Virus record (IMG/VR): IMGVR_UViG_3300032523_002073
Span: 1-46,327 of that record
Source: a virus
Reading direction: 5' to 3' (one strand)
DNA: 46,327 bases
This document shows positions 35,759 to 43,080 of the stretch, in pieces (the first letter of the stretch is position 1; every line of letters starts with the position of its first letter). Both the position numbers and the translations under genes were made by a program. The notes under the pieces are model-generated. The model saw only the letters and a program-made list of their open reading frames with translations, searched no databases and was not told the origin of the DNA.

Positions 35759-36496
35759 GTGCAAAATGTCCTTCTTGTGTCCGATATTCATTCCAGAGAC
35801 GATGCTTTAGATCGGCTCATTGGCCGGCTTTCTCGGCAAATAAACTCCGGCGCCCATATTGTATTTCTAGGAGACTTATCTGACTGCCGAGATAAACTAT
35901 ACAGGCCAGTTTGTTCTTTTCTTAAGGTATATAAGCTGGTTCGCCAGTTGTGTAACGAAGGCTATGCCACTCTTCTCCATTCTAATCATGGCCAGAATCT
36001 AACGGACTTATATTTAAATCGCCGTGATGTTCGTAAAAGTATCGTGGGGTTCAAAGACACTCTGAAGGAGTTAGATGGGATGGATAAGCTCGCTCAAAAT
36101 GACTTAATTACCTGGCTGGATTCTAGGCCCCCGACTTTTACTTACGAGTCGGAAAACAGTAAAACTTACAAAATTGCTCACGCATTTTACCAAACGGATA
36201 TCGAGGCAAAGTACAATAAAGGTACTTTACTACCTGAAGAATTAGATTTTACGATCCGTGGCCGTAAGTCTACTTGGATGTGGCAAGAGAAGAAGATTAC
36301 TAAGCGCACAGGGTTTTGGCGCAACCCTACACGCTGGGGAGCAACAGGGAATAATGTTTTGTGCTCTGGGCACTGGGCCAGAGTGCTCGTCGAAGACAAC
36401 TGTGTAGTTAATGATCCAGGAGGTGATTCTACCGACGGGACATTAGGCGTATTTAATTGCAACACACATCAACTCACTATCCACGAAAACAAATGA
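35759..36496 (+). CDS. Metallophosphoesterase
   Basis: The 245-residue protein has the calcineurin-like pattern: SDIHS (residues 8-12), FLGDLSD (about 40-46) and HSNHGQN (about 78-84, in place of the usual GNHD/E), then AHAFYQ and CSGHWAR. The substrate is unknown; phage members act on RNA 2',3'-cyclic ends or nucleotides. The start is a GTG directly after a run of nine C residues (35750-35758), with no ribosome site; the frame and the DxH motif at residue 9 make this start the only good choice. Its TGA overlaps the nrdB ATG by 4 nt, so it is translationally coupled to nrdB. Confidence 0.75.
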   Translation: MQNVLLVSDIHSRDDALDRLIGRLSRQINSGAHIVFLGDLSDCRDKLYRPVCSFLKVYKLVRQLCNEGYATLLHSNHGQNLTDLYLNRRDVRKSIVGFKDTLKELDGMDKLAQNDLITWLDSRPPTFTYESENSKTYKIAHAFYQTDIEAKYNKGTLLPEELDFTIRGRKSTWMWQEKKITKRTGFWRNPTRWGATGNNVLCSGHWARVLVEDNCVVNDPGGDSTDGTLGVFNCNTHQLTIHENK

Positions 36497-37500
36497 GTAG
36501 CATTCTTGAGCATAATAAAATGGTCTTTAAAACCGACAACGGCTTTGATTTTCCAGAGTTTTATGACTACTATGAACGCACCGTAGCCAGCGTTTGGAGG
36601 CACCAAGAAGTGGCTATGGAGGGAGATCTGCGAGATTGGCAATTTAACTCAACACCTGACGAAAGGGCTGTTATAGCCGGGATTCTAAAGGGGTTTGTAA
36701 GCGCCGAATTAGGTATAGGATGTTACTGGGCAAACGAAGTTTGTAAGATTTTTCCTAAGCCAGAGATTCAGGCTATGGCCCGGGCCTTCTCTTTTTTTGA
36801 GACCATTCATGCCGCAGCTTATTCCTACCTCAATGATGTTCTAGGGCTCAAGGACTACGAGGAGTTTATTAATGATCCTATTGCTTGTTCAAAAATAGAT
36901 ACTTTCTTCCAGAACTACTCTAGCAAAGTAGCTTTAGCGGTTTTCTCTGGAGCCGGTGAAGGAGTCTCTCTTTTTAGCTCATTTGCTGTGCTTCTAAGCT
37001 TTAATAAAGACGGAAGGTACAAAGGCCTGGCTCAAATCATCTCCTGGTCCGCTATCGACGAAGCAACTCACTCTGAAGCGGGATGCTTGCTCTTTCGCCG
37101 CCTAGTAGAAGAAACTGGGTTAAGTGATGACGAGCAAAAAGCCATCTATGACGGCTTCCAACTCGTTATTGAGAAGGAGTTTGCGTTTATAGACCATATT
37201 TTTAACTCATCTGAAATCAGCTCGATTGATGCGGAGTCGTTGAAAGCGTATATAACCAACCGCGCCAATGAGCGTTTAATTACGCTAGGGCTGGAGCAGG
37301 GATTTTCTCTCTCCACTGAAGAGCTCTCTAGAGCAAAATTACTTGCGGCATGGTTTGATCCGATGATAAAAGGAGCGAGCAGCTCTGACTTTTTTGCGCA
37401 AAGTAAATCCGGTGATAACTACGTGGCTAAACCAGCTCAGGATTATATGAGTGTAAATCTAGATAAACTAGACTTAGACTCCTGCCTATCTTATACTTAA
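36493..37500 (+). CDS. nrdB: Ribonucleotide reductase class I, small (radical) subunit
   Basis: The 335-residue protein starts at MSSILEHNK, the ATG overlapping the upstream TGA. Iron ligands are visible as E103 and H106 (SFFETIHAAAY), E156 (GAGEG), E190 and H193 (IDEATHSE), with an Asp at 45 or 48 in GDLRDW. The tyrosyl radical residue fits Y110. It pairs with NrdA to reduce ribonucleotides to deoxyribonucleotides. The C-terminal DLDSCLSYT is a plausible NrdA-docking tail. The Tyr at the radical position argues against the Mn-Fe Phe-type family. Confidence 0.93.
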   Translation: MSSILEHNKMVFKTDNGFDFPEFYDYYERTVASVWRHQEVAMEGDLRDWQFNSTPDERAVIAGILKGFVSAELGIGCYWANEVCKIFPKPEIQAMARAFSFFETIHAAAYSYLNDVLGLKDYEEFINDPIACSKIDTFFQNYSSKVALAVFSGAGEGVSLFSSFAVLLSFNKDGRYKGLAQIISWSAIDEATHSEAGCLLFRRLVEETGLSDDEQKAIYDGFQLVIEKEFAFIDHIFNSSEISSIDAESLKAYITNRANERLITLGLEQGFSLSTEELSRAKLLAAWFDPMIKGASSSDFFAQSKSGDNYVAKPAQDYMSVNLDKLDLDSCLSYT

Positions 37501-37504
37501 TGTT

Positions 37505-37666
37505 ATGGGCATCACAGAACCGGTCTCTCAGCGTAATGGAACCTGGACAGTACAGACTTCCGACGGTATAAAAATATTCTCTGACGGAGAATCTGCTCAC
37601 GACTTCTATCTCATTAACAAACATCGCGAGGAACAAGAAACTAATGGCAATTCACCCAATCCCTGA
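37505..37666 (+). CDS. Small unknown protein in nrd operon (53 aa)
   Basis: ATG at 37505, 5 nt after the nrdB stop, opens a 53-residue frame starting MGITEPVSQRNGTWTVQ and ending REEQETNGNSPNP. A beta-hairpin-like WTVQTSDGIKIFSDG is followed by a helix. It overlaps the next gene by 23 nt. It is assigned mainly because it fills the space between coupled genes; coding status is moderately supported. Confidence 0.45.
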   Translation: MGITEPVSQRNGTWTVQTSDGIKIFSDGESAHDFYLINKHREEQETNGNSPNP

Positions 37667-37814
37667 CCACGACTCCGCGTATATGCGGGAAAACCACGGC
37701 ACTAGTTGTCTTATCACCGACCCTCGCTCTGACAAGTTTCTGGCTCAAGCGCATAGAGAATCTCTTGCAAAGCTCAAGTCCAATAAAATTATCTCTGACG
37801 CATGGACCATATAA
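37644..37814 (+). CDS. Small unknown protein in nrd operon (56 aa)
   Basis: ATG at 37644 with a GAGGA ribosome site nine bases upstream opens a 56-residue frame, MAIHPIPDHDSAYMREN to LKSNKIISDAWTI. It ends 13 nt inside the following HNH gene. Overlaps with both neighbours suggest translational coupling. No family is recognised; the middle has one Cys and the tail is a short helix. Confidence 0.45.
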   Translation: MAIHPIPDHDSAYMRENHGTSCLITDPRSDKFLAQAHRESLAKLKSNKIISDAWTI

Positions 37815-38221
37815 CAACGAATACTCCTGAAGGCTGGAGTGTTAAAGGCCGGGATCAGGGAGGGAGAGATTTTGCTGATTCGAGTGAGTCTTGGAAGAAG
37901 TGGAAGTCCTCGCCATATGAAATTAGTAATAAAGGCCGGGTGAGACGCAAGCAAGAAGACGGAGTATATAATATGCGTAAGCCACGAGACGATGACCGCA
38001 AACACCTCCGAGTTAATCTTACTTGGGACGGGCGCCGTGAAGAACCCTTGCTCCACCAATGCGTCATGGAGCTTTTTGGCCCTCCTAAGCCCTCTGGAAA
38101 GCACATTGTAATTCTCCATAAAGATAATAATGGAACTAACAACTCCATCTCTAATTTAAAGTGGGGAACTAGATCGGAAAATGTGCAACAATCTTGGGAT
38201 GACGGGTTGATTAAAAAATAG
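37802..38221 (+). CDS. HNH homing endonuclease with NUMOD4-like part
   Basis: The 139-residue protein has WKKWKSSPYEISNKGRVRR (residues 32-50), a NUMOD4-like DNA-contact motif, then the HNH core with HQCVMELFGPP and ILHKDNNGTNNSISNLKWGT around residues 85-122, ending SENVQQSWDDGL. This is the standard NUMOD4 plus HNH_3 layout of phage intron or free-standing homing endonucleases. The N-terminal extension starts MDHITTNTPEGWSV and carries a PEGW motif also seen in other proteins here. The gene lies between nrdB and nrdA, the usual target zone of such elements. It would cut the endonuclease-less allele. Confidence 0.85.
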   Translation: MDHITTNTPEGWSVKGRDQGGRDFADSSESWKKWKSSPYEISNKGRVRRKQEDGVYNMRKPRDDDRKHLRVNLTWDGRREEPLLHQCVMELFGPPKPSGKHIVILHKDNNGTNNSISNLKWGTRSENVQQSWDDGLIKK

Positions 38222-38292
38222 ATTAACAATCTACTAAATTACCACTAAAATTTGTTTTTTCCTCTTATAATATAACATCGAGAAGTCTAATT

Positions 38293-41241
38293 ATGTCCCA
38301 AGCTCAAGTACCCTCCTGGATGACCCAGGAGGCAATAGACACCCTTTCTCGTGGGTATCTTAGAGCCGGAGAAACTCCAAGAGGAATGTTTGAGCGGGTA
38401 GCAAAAACCGCAACAAAATACCTAGGGCATCCACCAGGCATCGGTGACGATATTTTTGAAATTCTCTGGAATGGGTACGTTGGAGGAGCATCTCCGGTCC
38501 TTAGTAACTTTGGAGCGAGTTCGGGTCTTCCAATTAGTTGTTATTCTAACCACATTTCAGATTCTGTTCCTTCCATCTACTCTCACTTAAAAGAATCAGC
38601 GGCGCTCTCTCAACACGGAGGAGGAGTAGGTACTTATTTTGGTGATATACGCCCATCCGGTGCCCCAATCAGCTCTGGCGGCAAAAGCACAGGAGTCGTG
38701 CCTTGGATGCGGCAGTTTGACCAATGTGCCTCCGTGGTTAGTCAAGGAGGCGTGAGAAGAGGAAGCTTTGCTCTTTACCTCCCAATAGACCACCCGGACC
38801 TTTCTGAAGTGCTCCGTACAAAAGACCACTCACAAGGCGACCCAAGGGACTTTGTTGATAGCAACCTCGCGGTTACTATATCAGATGAGTGGGTGGAGAG
38901 TCTGCTTGCAGGAGACCGCGATAAGCAGAAGTTGTTTGGAGAGGTGCTTAAGGCCAGGTTAGTGTCAGGGTCTCCTTACATAGTTTTTATTGACAATGCT
39001 AACCGCTCCAACCCCGAGTGCTATAAGCAGCGCGGCCTGAGTGTTAAACTTAGTAATCTATGCTTTACTGGGGATACTCTTGTAGCAGTTGCTGATGGAA
39101 GAAATGCTGTTCCTATTTCAGAACTTGTAGATACATACTTTGATGTATATTCCGCCCGCAAAAGAAAGTCTAATGGTGGAGGCTTTATTAACAAGTGGAC
39201 AACGGAAATTAAACCAGCTACTGCATTTAAAACTGGCACAAAAGAAATCATTGAAGTTGAACTTGAAGACGGAAGCACATTTCGATGTACTCCAGACCAC
39301 CTTCTGGCCCGCAGAGACTGCAGTTGGGTAGAAGCAAAAGATTCTGTTGGAGAGATTCTAGAACCCTTCTCATCTTTTGAAAATAGTTGCGGCCATAAAA
39401 TGATTAACACTGTTTCTAATGGTGCGGCTAGACAAAGCCGAATGATCTGGGAAAATAAAAATGGTGCTGTTTCTCCAGGCTATCACGTTGATCATATTAT
39501 CTCACGTGCGGGAGATAACATTGAAAATCTTCAGTTACTCTCGAAAGCTAGCCATTTAGCCAAAACGGCACAGGAAAGAATTGGAAAAAACAATCCTATT
39601 CACAAAGTTGATTCAAAGTTTCATTCTGAATATATATCAGCAGCGATGACAGGGAAGAAAAATCCTTTATTTAGTGGAATTGATAACTATGAGTTAATTG
39701 AGCTCGGTAAACAAATCTACCGAGAAACTGAATCTTTTACGAAGAAAGATTATCTTGTCTTGCGAGAAATGGGCCATAATGTTCCTCAATCTTTTTCAAA
39801 TTATAGGTTTGAAGGGTCTTTTAAAGAGTATCGCTCTTATGTTATTGGCGAAAAAATTTATAACGGAGAATACGAAACTTCTCCCTCGGCCCCAGTAAAT
39901 CAAAGAAAGTTAAAAAATCAACTTATAGAGCAGGAAATTGCTTTACTTAAAAGCACCGGGCTTAAAGTTGTGAGTGTAAGACCGGTGGGTATTGAGGACG
40001 TCTATGACCTTAGAGTAGAAGACAATCATAACTTCTATATTGTTACTAACGAGAAACAAAATAGTATTCTTTCTGGGGTATTAGTACACAACTGTAGTGA
40101 AATTTTCCTTCATACGGACGAAAATCATACCTTTGTGTGTGTGCTATCCTCAATCAACCTGGCCAAGTGGGAAGAATGGAAAGAGTGGAAAGGCCCAAAA
40201 ACTGGGCTCACCGTCCCTGAGTTAACTGTGTATCTTCTTGATGCAGTGGTTGAAGAATTTTGTTACAAGGCGGACCGTATCACTTCGATGGGCCGGGCAG
40301 TAAGATTCGCTCGTAAGTCTAGGGCGTTGGGGCTCGGGACTATGGGACTCCATGCGCTCTATCAGTCGAAAGGGCTCGCCTTTTCCTCTCCTGAAGCCCG
40401 GGACCTTAATGTTAAAGTACATAAGTTTATTAAACAGAAGGCTCTAAAGGCCTCTAGGGAGATGGCAGGGATTTATGGTGAGCCGGAATGGTGCCTTGGC
40501 ACGGGGCTTAGGCACACTCACCTTATGGCAATCGCTCCAACCAAGTCCAACTCAGTGATTTGTGGAGCTGGGAGTGAAGGCATTGAACCTATTGATGCTA
40601 ATTATTATGTTGCTAAGCAGGCCAAGGGAACATTTGTTAGAAAAAACAGATACCTGGAGCTCCACTTAGAAAAAATAGATAAGAACACTGACGAGGTATG
40701 GGAGTCAATTATGGAGTTTAGGGGCTCTGTACAGCACCTGGAGTTTTTAGGCAGCCACACAAAAGAAATATTTAAAACTGCCCGAGAGATTGATCAATTT
40801 GAGCTAATTAGGCAGGCGGCAGATAGGCAAAAATACATCTGCCAGGGCCAATCCCTCAACTTGTTTGTAGATCCTGAAGAGTCCCCAGAGCGGCTCTTTA
40901 TGCTCCACTTGAGTGCTTGGAAAGCTGGGCTTAAATCACTTTATTACTTAAAAAGCAGCTCGATGCTTGTTAAGAAAAAACAACCAAGCCAGACTAAAGT
41001 AGCAAAAATAGTTACCAAGTCGGACTGCCCATACTGCTCCATGGCTAAATCTCTTCTTAAAAGTCAAGGATGGATTGTAGATGAAACTGATCGTTCGGAC
41101 TTCCCAGACTCCGAATGGATATGGAAAACCGTGCCTCAAATCTGGCTTAATGGCCAGCACATCGGAGGGTACAACCGACTCACAGAAAGAATGGGGCAAG
41201 GAGAAAAATCGTATGGAGAATGCGTTTCTTGCGAAGGTTGA
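38293..41241 (+). CDS. nrdA: Ribonucleotide reductase large subunit with intein and fused glutaredoxin
   Basis: The 982-residue precursor has an intein at residues 257-600, leaving a 638-residue mature protein. Extein features include C83 (ISCYSN) and C616 (FVCVLSS), the redox pair, and the thiyl-radical Cys, which is the intein's +1 residue C601 in NLC/SEI. Y884-Y885 are the radical-transfer pair. There is no N-terminal ATP cone, so dATP control is probably absent. Residues 902-966 are a glutaredoxin with CPYC at 912-915 and a TVPQI cis-Pro loop at 946-950. The last residues, ECVSCEG, are the usual NrdA redox tail. The start is set by GAGAAG and the ATG at 38293. It makes dNDPs with NrdB and reduces itself through the fused domain. 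Confidence 0.93.
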   Translation: MSQAQVPSWMTQEAIDTLSRGYLRAGETPRGMFERVAKTATKYLGHPPGIGDDIFEILWNGYVGGASPVLSNFGASSGLPISCYSNHISDSVPSIYSHLKESAALSQHGGGVGTYFGDIRPSGAPISSGGKSTGVVPWMRQFDQCASVVSQGGVRRGSFALYLPIDHPDLSEVLRTKDHSQGDPRDFVDSNLAVTISDEWVESLLAGDRDKQKLFGEVLKARLVSGSPYIVFIDNANRSNPECYKQRGLSVKLSNLCFTGDTLVAVADGRNAVPISELVDTYFDVYSARKRKSNGGGFINKWTTEIKPATAFKTGTKEIIEVELEDGSTFRCTPDHLLARRDCSWVEAKDSVGEILEPFSSFENSCGHKMINTVSNGAARQSRMIWENKNGAVSPGYHVDHIISRAGDNIENLQLLSKASHLAKTAQERIGKNNPIHKVDSKFHSEYISAAMTGKKNPLFSGIDNYELIELGKQIYRETESFTKKDYLVLREMGHNVPQSFSNYRFEGSFKEYRSYVIGEKIYNGEYETSPSAPVNQRKLKNQLIEQEIALLKSTGLKVVSVRPVGIEDVYDLRVEDNHNFYIVTNEKQNSILSGVLVHNCSEIFLHTDENHTFVCVLSSINLAKWEEWKEWKGPKTGLTVPELTVYLLDAVVEEFCYKADRITSMGRAVRFARKSRALGLGTMGLHALYQSKGLAFSSPEARDLNVKVHKFIKQKALKASREMAGIYGEPEWCLGTGLRHTHLMAIAPTKSNSVICGAGSEGIEPIDANYYVAKQAKGTFVRKNRYLELHLEKIDKNTDEVWESIMEFRGSVQHLEFLGSHTKEIFKTAREIDQFELIRQAADRQKYICQGQSLNLFVDPEESPERLFMLHLSAWKAGLKSLYYLKSSSMLVKKKQPSQTKVAKIVTKSDCPYCSMAKSLLKSQGWIVDETDRSDFPDSEWIWKTVPQIWLNGQHIGGYNRLTERMGQGEKSYGECVSCEG
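39061..40092 (+). mobile_element. HNH-containing intein within nrdA
   Basis: The intein of 344 residues starts with C257 (CFTGDTLVAVADG) and ends VLVHN600, followed by C601. Splicing blocks include TPDH (residues 333-336) of block B and VYDLRVEDNHNFYI (570-583) of block F. The homing domain has GYHVDHIISRAGDNIENLQLLS at 396-417, an HNH type. The insertion point is the conserved NLC/SEI active-site motif. Confidence 0.95.
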
Positions 41242-41266
41242 CATTCAAACCCATCTATGATAGAAT
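41238..41266 (+). promoter_or_regulatory. Sigma70-type promoter of the MazG-like gene
   Basis: TTGACA (41238-41243), 17 nt, TAGAAT (41261-41266). The -35 starts in the last codon of nrdA. A start of transcription near 41273 places the ATG at 41296 correctly; an upstream ATG at 41257 would be outside the transcript. Confidence 0.85.
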
Positions 41267-41295
41267 ACTCTTCTTCCTCCTTTCATCCTCTCTCC

Positions 41296-41754
41296 ATGCC
41301 CTCTACCTTTGACTACGTTAAGTTCATCAATGAAGGGTTTGACGCTCAACAAAAATACGCCTCTAAGGTAAATCAACCAGGTCCTCTAGACGATCTTTCT
41401 AGAGAGACTCGGCATGCTAAAGTCATTGAGCATATGTCTCATCTTATTGAAGAAATTGTTGAAGCGCGCGTGTTTGTCCCTCGTCGGAGCTGGAAGCGAG
41501 ATGAACCTTCTTTCTTGGATAATGAGAAGCTTCGGAAGGAATTTATTGCTGAGATGTTTGATCAACTCCTTTTCCATCGAGCGATTCTTGCATATGCTGG
41601 AGTAACTGGCAAAGAATTTGCAGAAATTGCTGCTAAAAAAATGGAGTATAATAAAGTACGTCCCGATCATGTAACCAACGGAAATGTAAAGGCCGAAACT
41701 AATCCCTTGGCCGAATTACATGGATTTTGCCCGTCTTCTAACTTTGATGGATAA
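41296..41754 (+). CDS. MazG/dimeric dUTPase-like all-alpha NTP pyrophosphatase
   Basis: From the ATG at 41296 the protein has 152 residues. Two helical blocks, HLIEEIVEARVF and RKEFIAEMFDQLLFHRAIL, show the E-E-x-x-E and E-x-x-x-D arrangement of MazG/dUTPase-type all-alpha pyrophosphatases, followed by AKKMEYNKVRPDH, close to the family's K-x-x-x-N-x-x-R end. It would hydrolyse dUTP or another (d)NTP to the monophosphate. MazG-like enzymes are a common cyanophage gene. The early promoter fits a role in nucleotide pools together with nrd and the dNMP kinase. The stop overlaps the GIY-YIG start by 8 nt. Confidence 0.75.
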   Translation: MPSTFDYVKFINEGFDAQQKYASKVNQPGPLDDLSRETRHAKVIEHMSHLIEEIVEARVFVPRRSWKRDEPSFLDNEKLRKEFIAEMFDQLLFHRAILAYAGVTGKEFAEIAAKKMEYNKVRPDHVTNGNVKAETNPLAELHGFCPSSNFDG

Positions 41755-42184
41755 TTTTTACACCTATGCTTATTTAAGAAAAGATAAAACTCCTTACTAT
41801 ATTGGTAAGGGGCGCAAAAGAAGGGCTTATGCCCCGCATGGAAAAATACAAGTTCCTCCAAAAGATAGAATTTTATTATTAAAAATAAACCTTTCAGAGG
41901 TTAAAGCGTTTAAACATGAAAAATATATGATTGCTGTTTTTGGAAGAAAAAATTTAGGAACAGGAATTCTTTTAAACTTAACGGATGGAGGCGAAGGTCA
42001 TTCCGGATTTCTTCAAACAAAAGAAAGCATAGAAAAAAGAGTTAAAAAACTCAAGGGGGTTAAAAGACCAGAATACATCGGTAAAAAAATCTCTATAGCA
42101 AAGACTGGTACACCATTAAGTGAAGAACATAAAAAAAAGTGTTTCAAACACTTTAAAAGGACAGGTTCAATCGCAAGAAACTAG
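41747..42184 (+). CDS. GIY-YIG homing endonuclease, N-terminal part (frameshifted gene)
   Basis: From the ATG at 41747 this frame has 145 residues. The GIY-YIG module is clear: FYTYAYLRKDKTPYYIGKGRKRRAY (about residues 4-28, split by a loop), KINLSEVKAFKHEKYMI with the conserved Glu, and LLNLTDGGEGHSG. NUMOD3-like helices follow (ESIEKRVKKLKG, KKISIAKTG). The frame then leaves its family sequence at a run of eight A residues (42131-42138), reading KHFKRTGSIARN before a stop. The homologous continuation is in the +1 frame. The start overlaps the MazG-like stop by 8 nt, so the element was inserted behind that gene. Activity is uncertain because the C-terminus is lost. Confidence 0.8.
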   Translation: MDNFYTYAYLRKDKTPYYIGKGRKRRAYAPHGKIQVPPKDRILLLKINLSEVKAFKHEKYMIAVFGRKNLGTGILLNLTDGGEGHSGFLQTKESIEKRVKKLKGVKRPEYIGKKISIAKTGTPLSEEHKKKCFKHFKRTGSIARN

Positions 42185-42362
42185 GGACAAAAGAAACGCT
42201 TCTTTAAGGGGAAAACAACGCTCTTTAGAAGTTAGAAAAATTATGTCTAAAATGGCAAAAGAAAGACCCTCTAAAATTTGTCCACATTGTCAAATTCTTT
42301 GCCTCCAGCCAGTAAATTTTAATCGTTGGCATGGAGACAATTGTAAAAATAGATCTAAATAG
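42120..42362 (+). pseudogene. C-terminal fragment of the GIY-YIG gene, other frame
   Basis: In the frame one base on from the GIY-YIG gene, the sequence SVSNTLKGQ, ETRDKRNASLRGKQRS and RKIMSKMAKE (repeated NUMOD3-type helices) is followed by CPHCQ and FNRWHGDNCK, a likely Cys/His zinc-binding end seen in many homing endonucleases. Removing one A from the A8 run joins the two frames into a normal-length protein. Therefore this is a broken or frameshift-expressed end. A separate start at 42120 is possible but unlikely to be used. Confidence 0.7.
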
Positions 42363-42381
42363 ACATTCTATTCAAATTTAA

Positions 42382-42585
42382 ATGAGCATTTTTCCTCGCC
42401 AAAGACTCATCCTCAACCTTGACAAAAGCTCCTGTAGCAACTGCGCGGGAAGAGGGTTTCTCATCATTCAGCACACGTCCCCTGACGGATACGTCGAACC
42501 AAACGAAGTTCAAGAGTGTGGTATTTGTAATGGTACAGGAGAATATCAATCAGATCCGGCCGGAAACCCGGATCTTAGTTCTTAA
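42382..42585 (+). CDS. Small DnaJ-type zinc-finger protein (67 aa)
   Basis: The 67-residue protein has two CxxCxGxG motifs, C18-SNC21-AGRG and C46-GIC49-NGTG, the layout of the DnaJ central zinc-binding domain. One zinc per pair of motifs is expected. There is no J domain, so it is a stand-alone module that may bind protein or nucleic acid. It starts with MSIFPRQRLILNLDK at 42382, 19 nt after the GIY-YIG remnant, and overlaps the next HNH gene by 56 nt. The role is unknown. Confidence 0.65.
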   Translation: MSIFPRQRLILNLDKSSCSNCAGRGFLIIQHTSPDGYVEPNEVQECGICNGTGEYQSDPAGNPDLSS

Positions 42586-43015
42586 TGCTTCCTACGAACC
42601 GCTTCATATAACAGGCTGGAGGAGAGCAATTGTTTTATTGCTTAAGGAAAAAGCTGTTTTTATATCAGCAAAAGTAATCAGGTTAGTAGAGTTTGTTCGT
42701 ATTCCGTTCTCTAAAGTAAGTAAAATGCGGCCGGGGAGGGGGCTTATATACAAGCGCGATAGGCATAAGTGCCAATATTGTGGAGCTACACGAAAATTAA
42801 CTATTGACCATGTAATTCCTCGGTGTAAAGGCGGGGACGATAGCTGGGAAAATCTTGTTGTAGCCTGCTCTTCTTGCAATACTAAAAAAGGAGATAAGTT
42901 ACTCAGCCAGTTGGGAATTAGTTTGGCTCGAAGGCCTTGTGCTCCTTCTAACAAGTTTATTTTTGAGCTGTGGGACTCTTCTGACGAGGAGTGGCAACAA
43001 TACAATTTTGTTTAA
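42530..43015 (+). CDS. HNH endonuclease (cyanobacterial/phage type)
   Basis: The protein is taken to start at the ATG at 42530 (MVQENINQIRPETRILVLNASYEPLHITGWRR is the family's usual opening; shown here only in part: VLNASYEPLH). The core is HKCQYCGATRKLTIDHVIPR, then NLVVACSSCNTKKG, with two CxxC pairs and the DH of an HNH fold. It has 161 residues. This family is widespread and chromosomal in cyanobacteria as well as in phages; it may act in DNA processing or homing. The start is uncertain: it overlaps the zinc-finger gene by 56 nt and no ribosome site is clear. Confidence 0.75.
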   Translation: MVQENINQIRPETRILVLNASYEPLHITGWRRAIVLLLKEKAVFISAKVIRLVEFVRIPFSKVSKMRPGRGLIYKRDRHKCQYCGATRKLTIDHVIPRCKGGDDSWENLVVACSSCNTKKGDKLLSQLGISLARRPCAPSNKFIFELWDSSDEEWQQYNFV

Positions 43016-43080
43016 AGTGCGAGTGATGGGAACTATTATCCTGGCCCGTAAACTGTTTCTAAATACCGCAGGATTTATTA

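Noticed and set aside
38266-38271. TATAAT upstream of nrdA as a promoter
   Set aside because: No -35 at a usable distance is present, and the region is AT-rich; it may be real but evidence is insufficient.
41257-41296. MazG-like start at ATG 41257
   Set aside because: It lies between the -35 and -10 boxes; the ATG at 41296 follows the expected start of transcription.
43059-43065. CTAAATA as a late promoter before the 189-aa gene
   Set aside because: It is so close to the ATG that the ribosome site would be outside the transcript.
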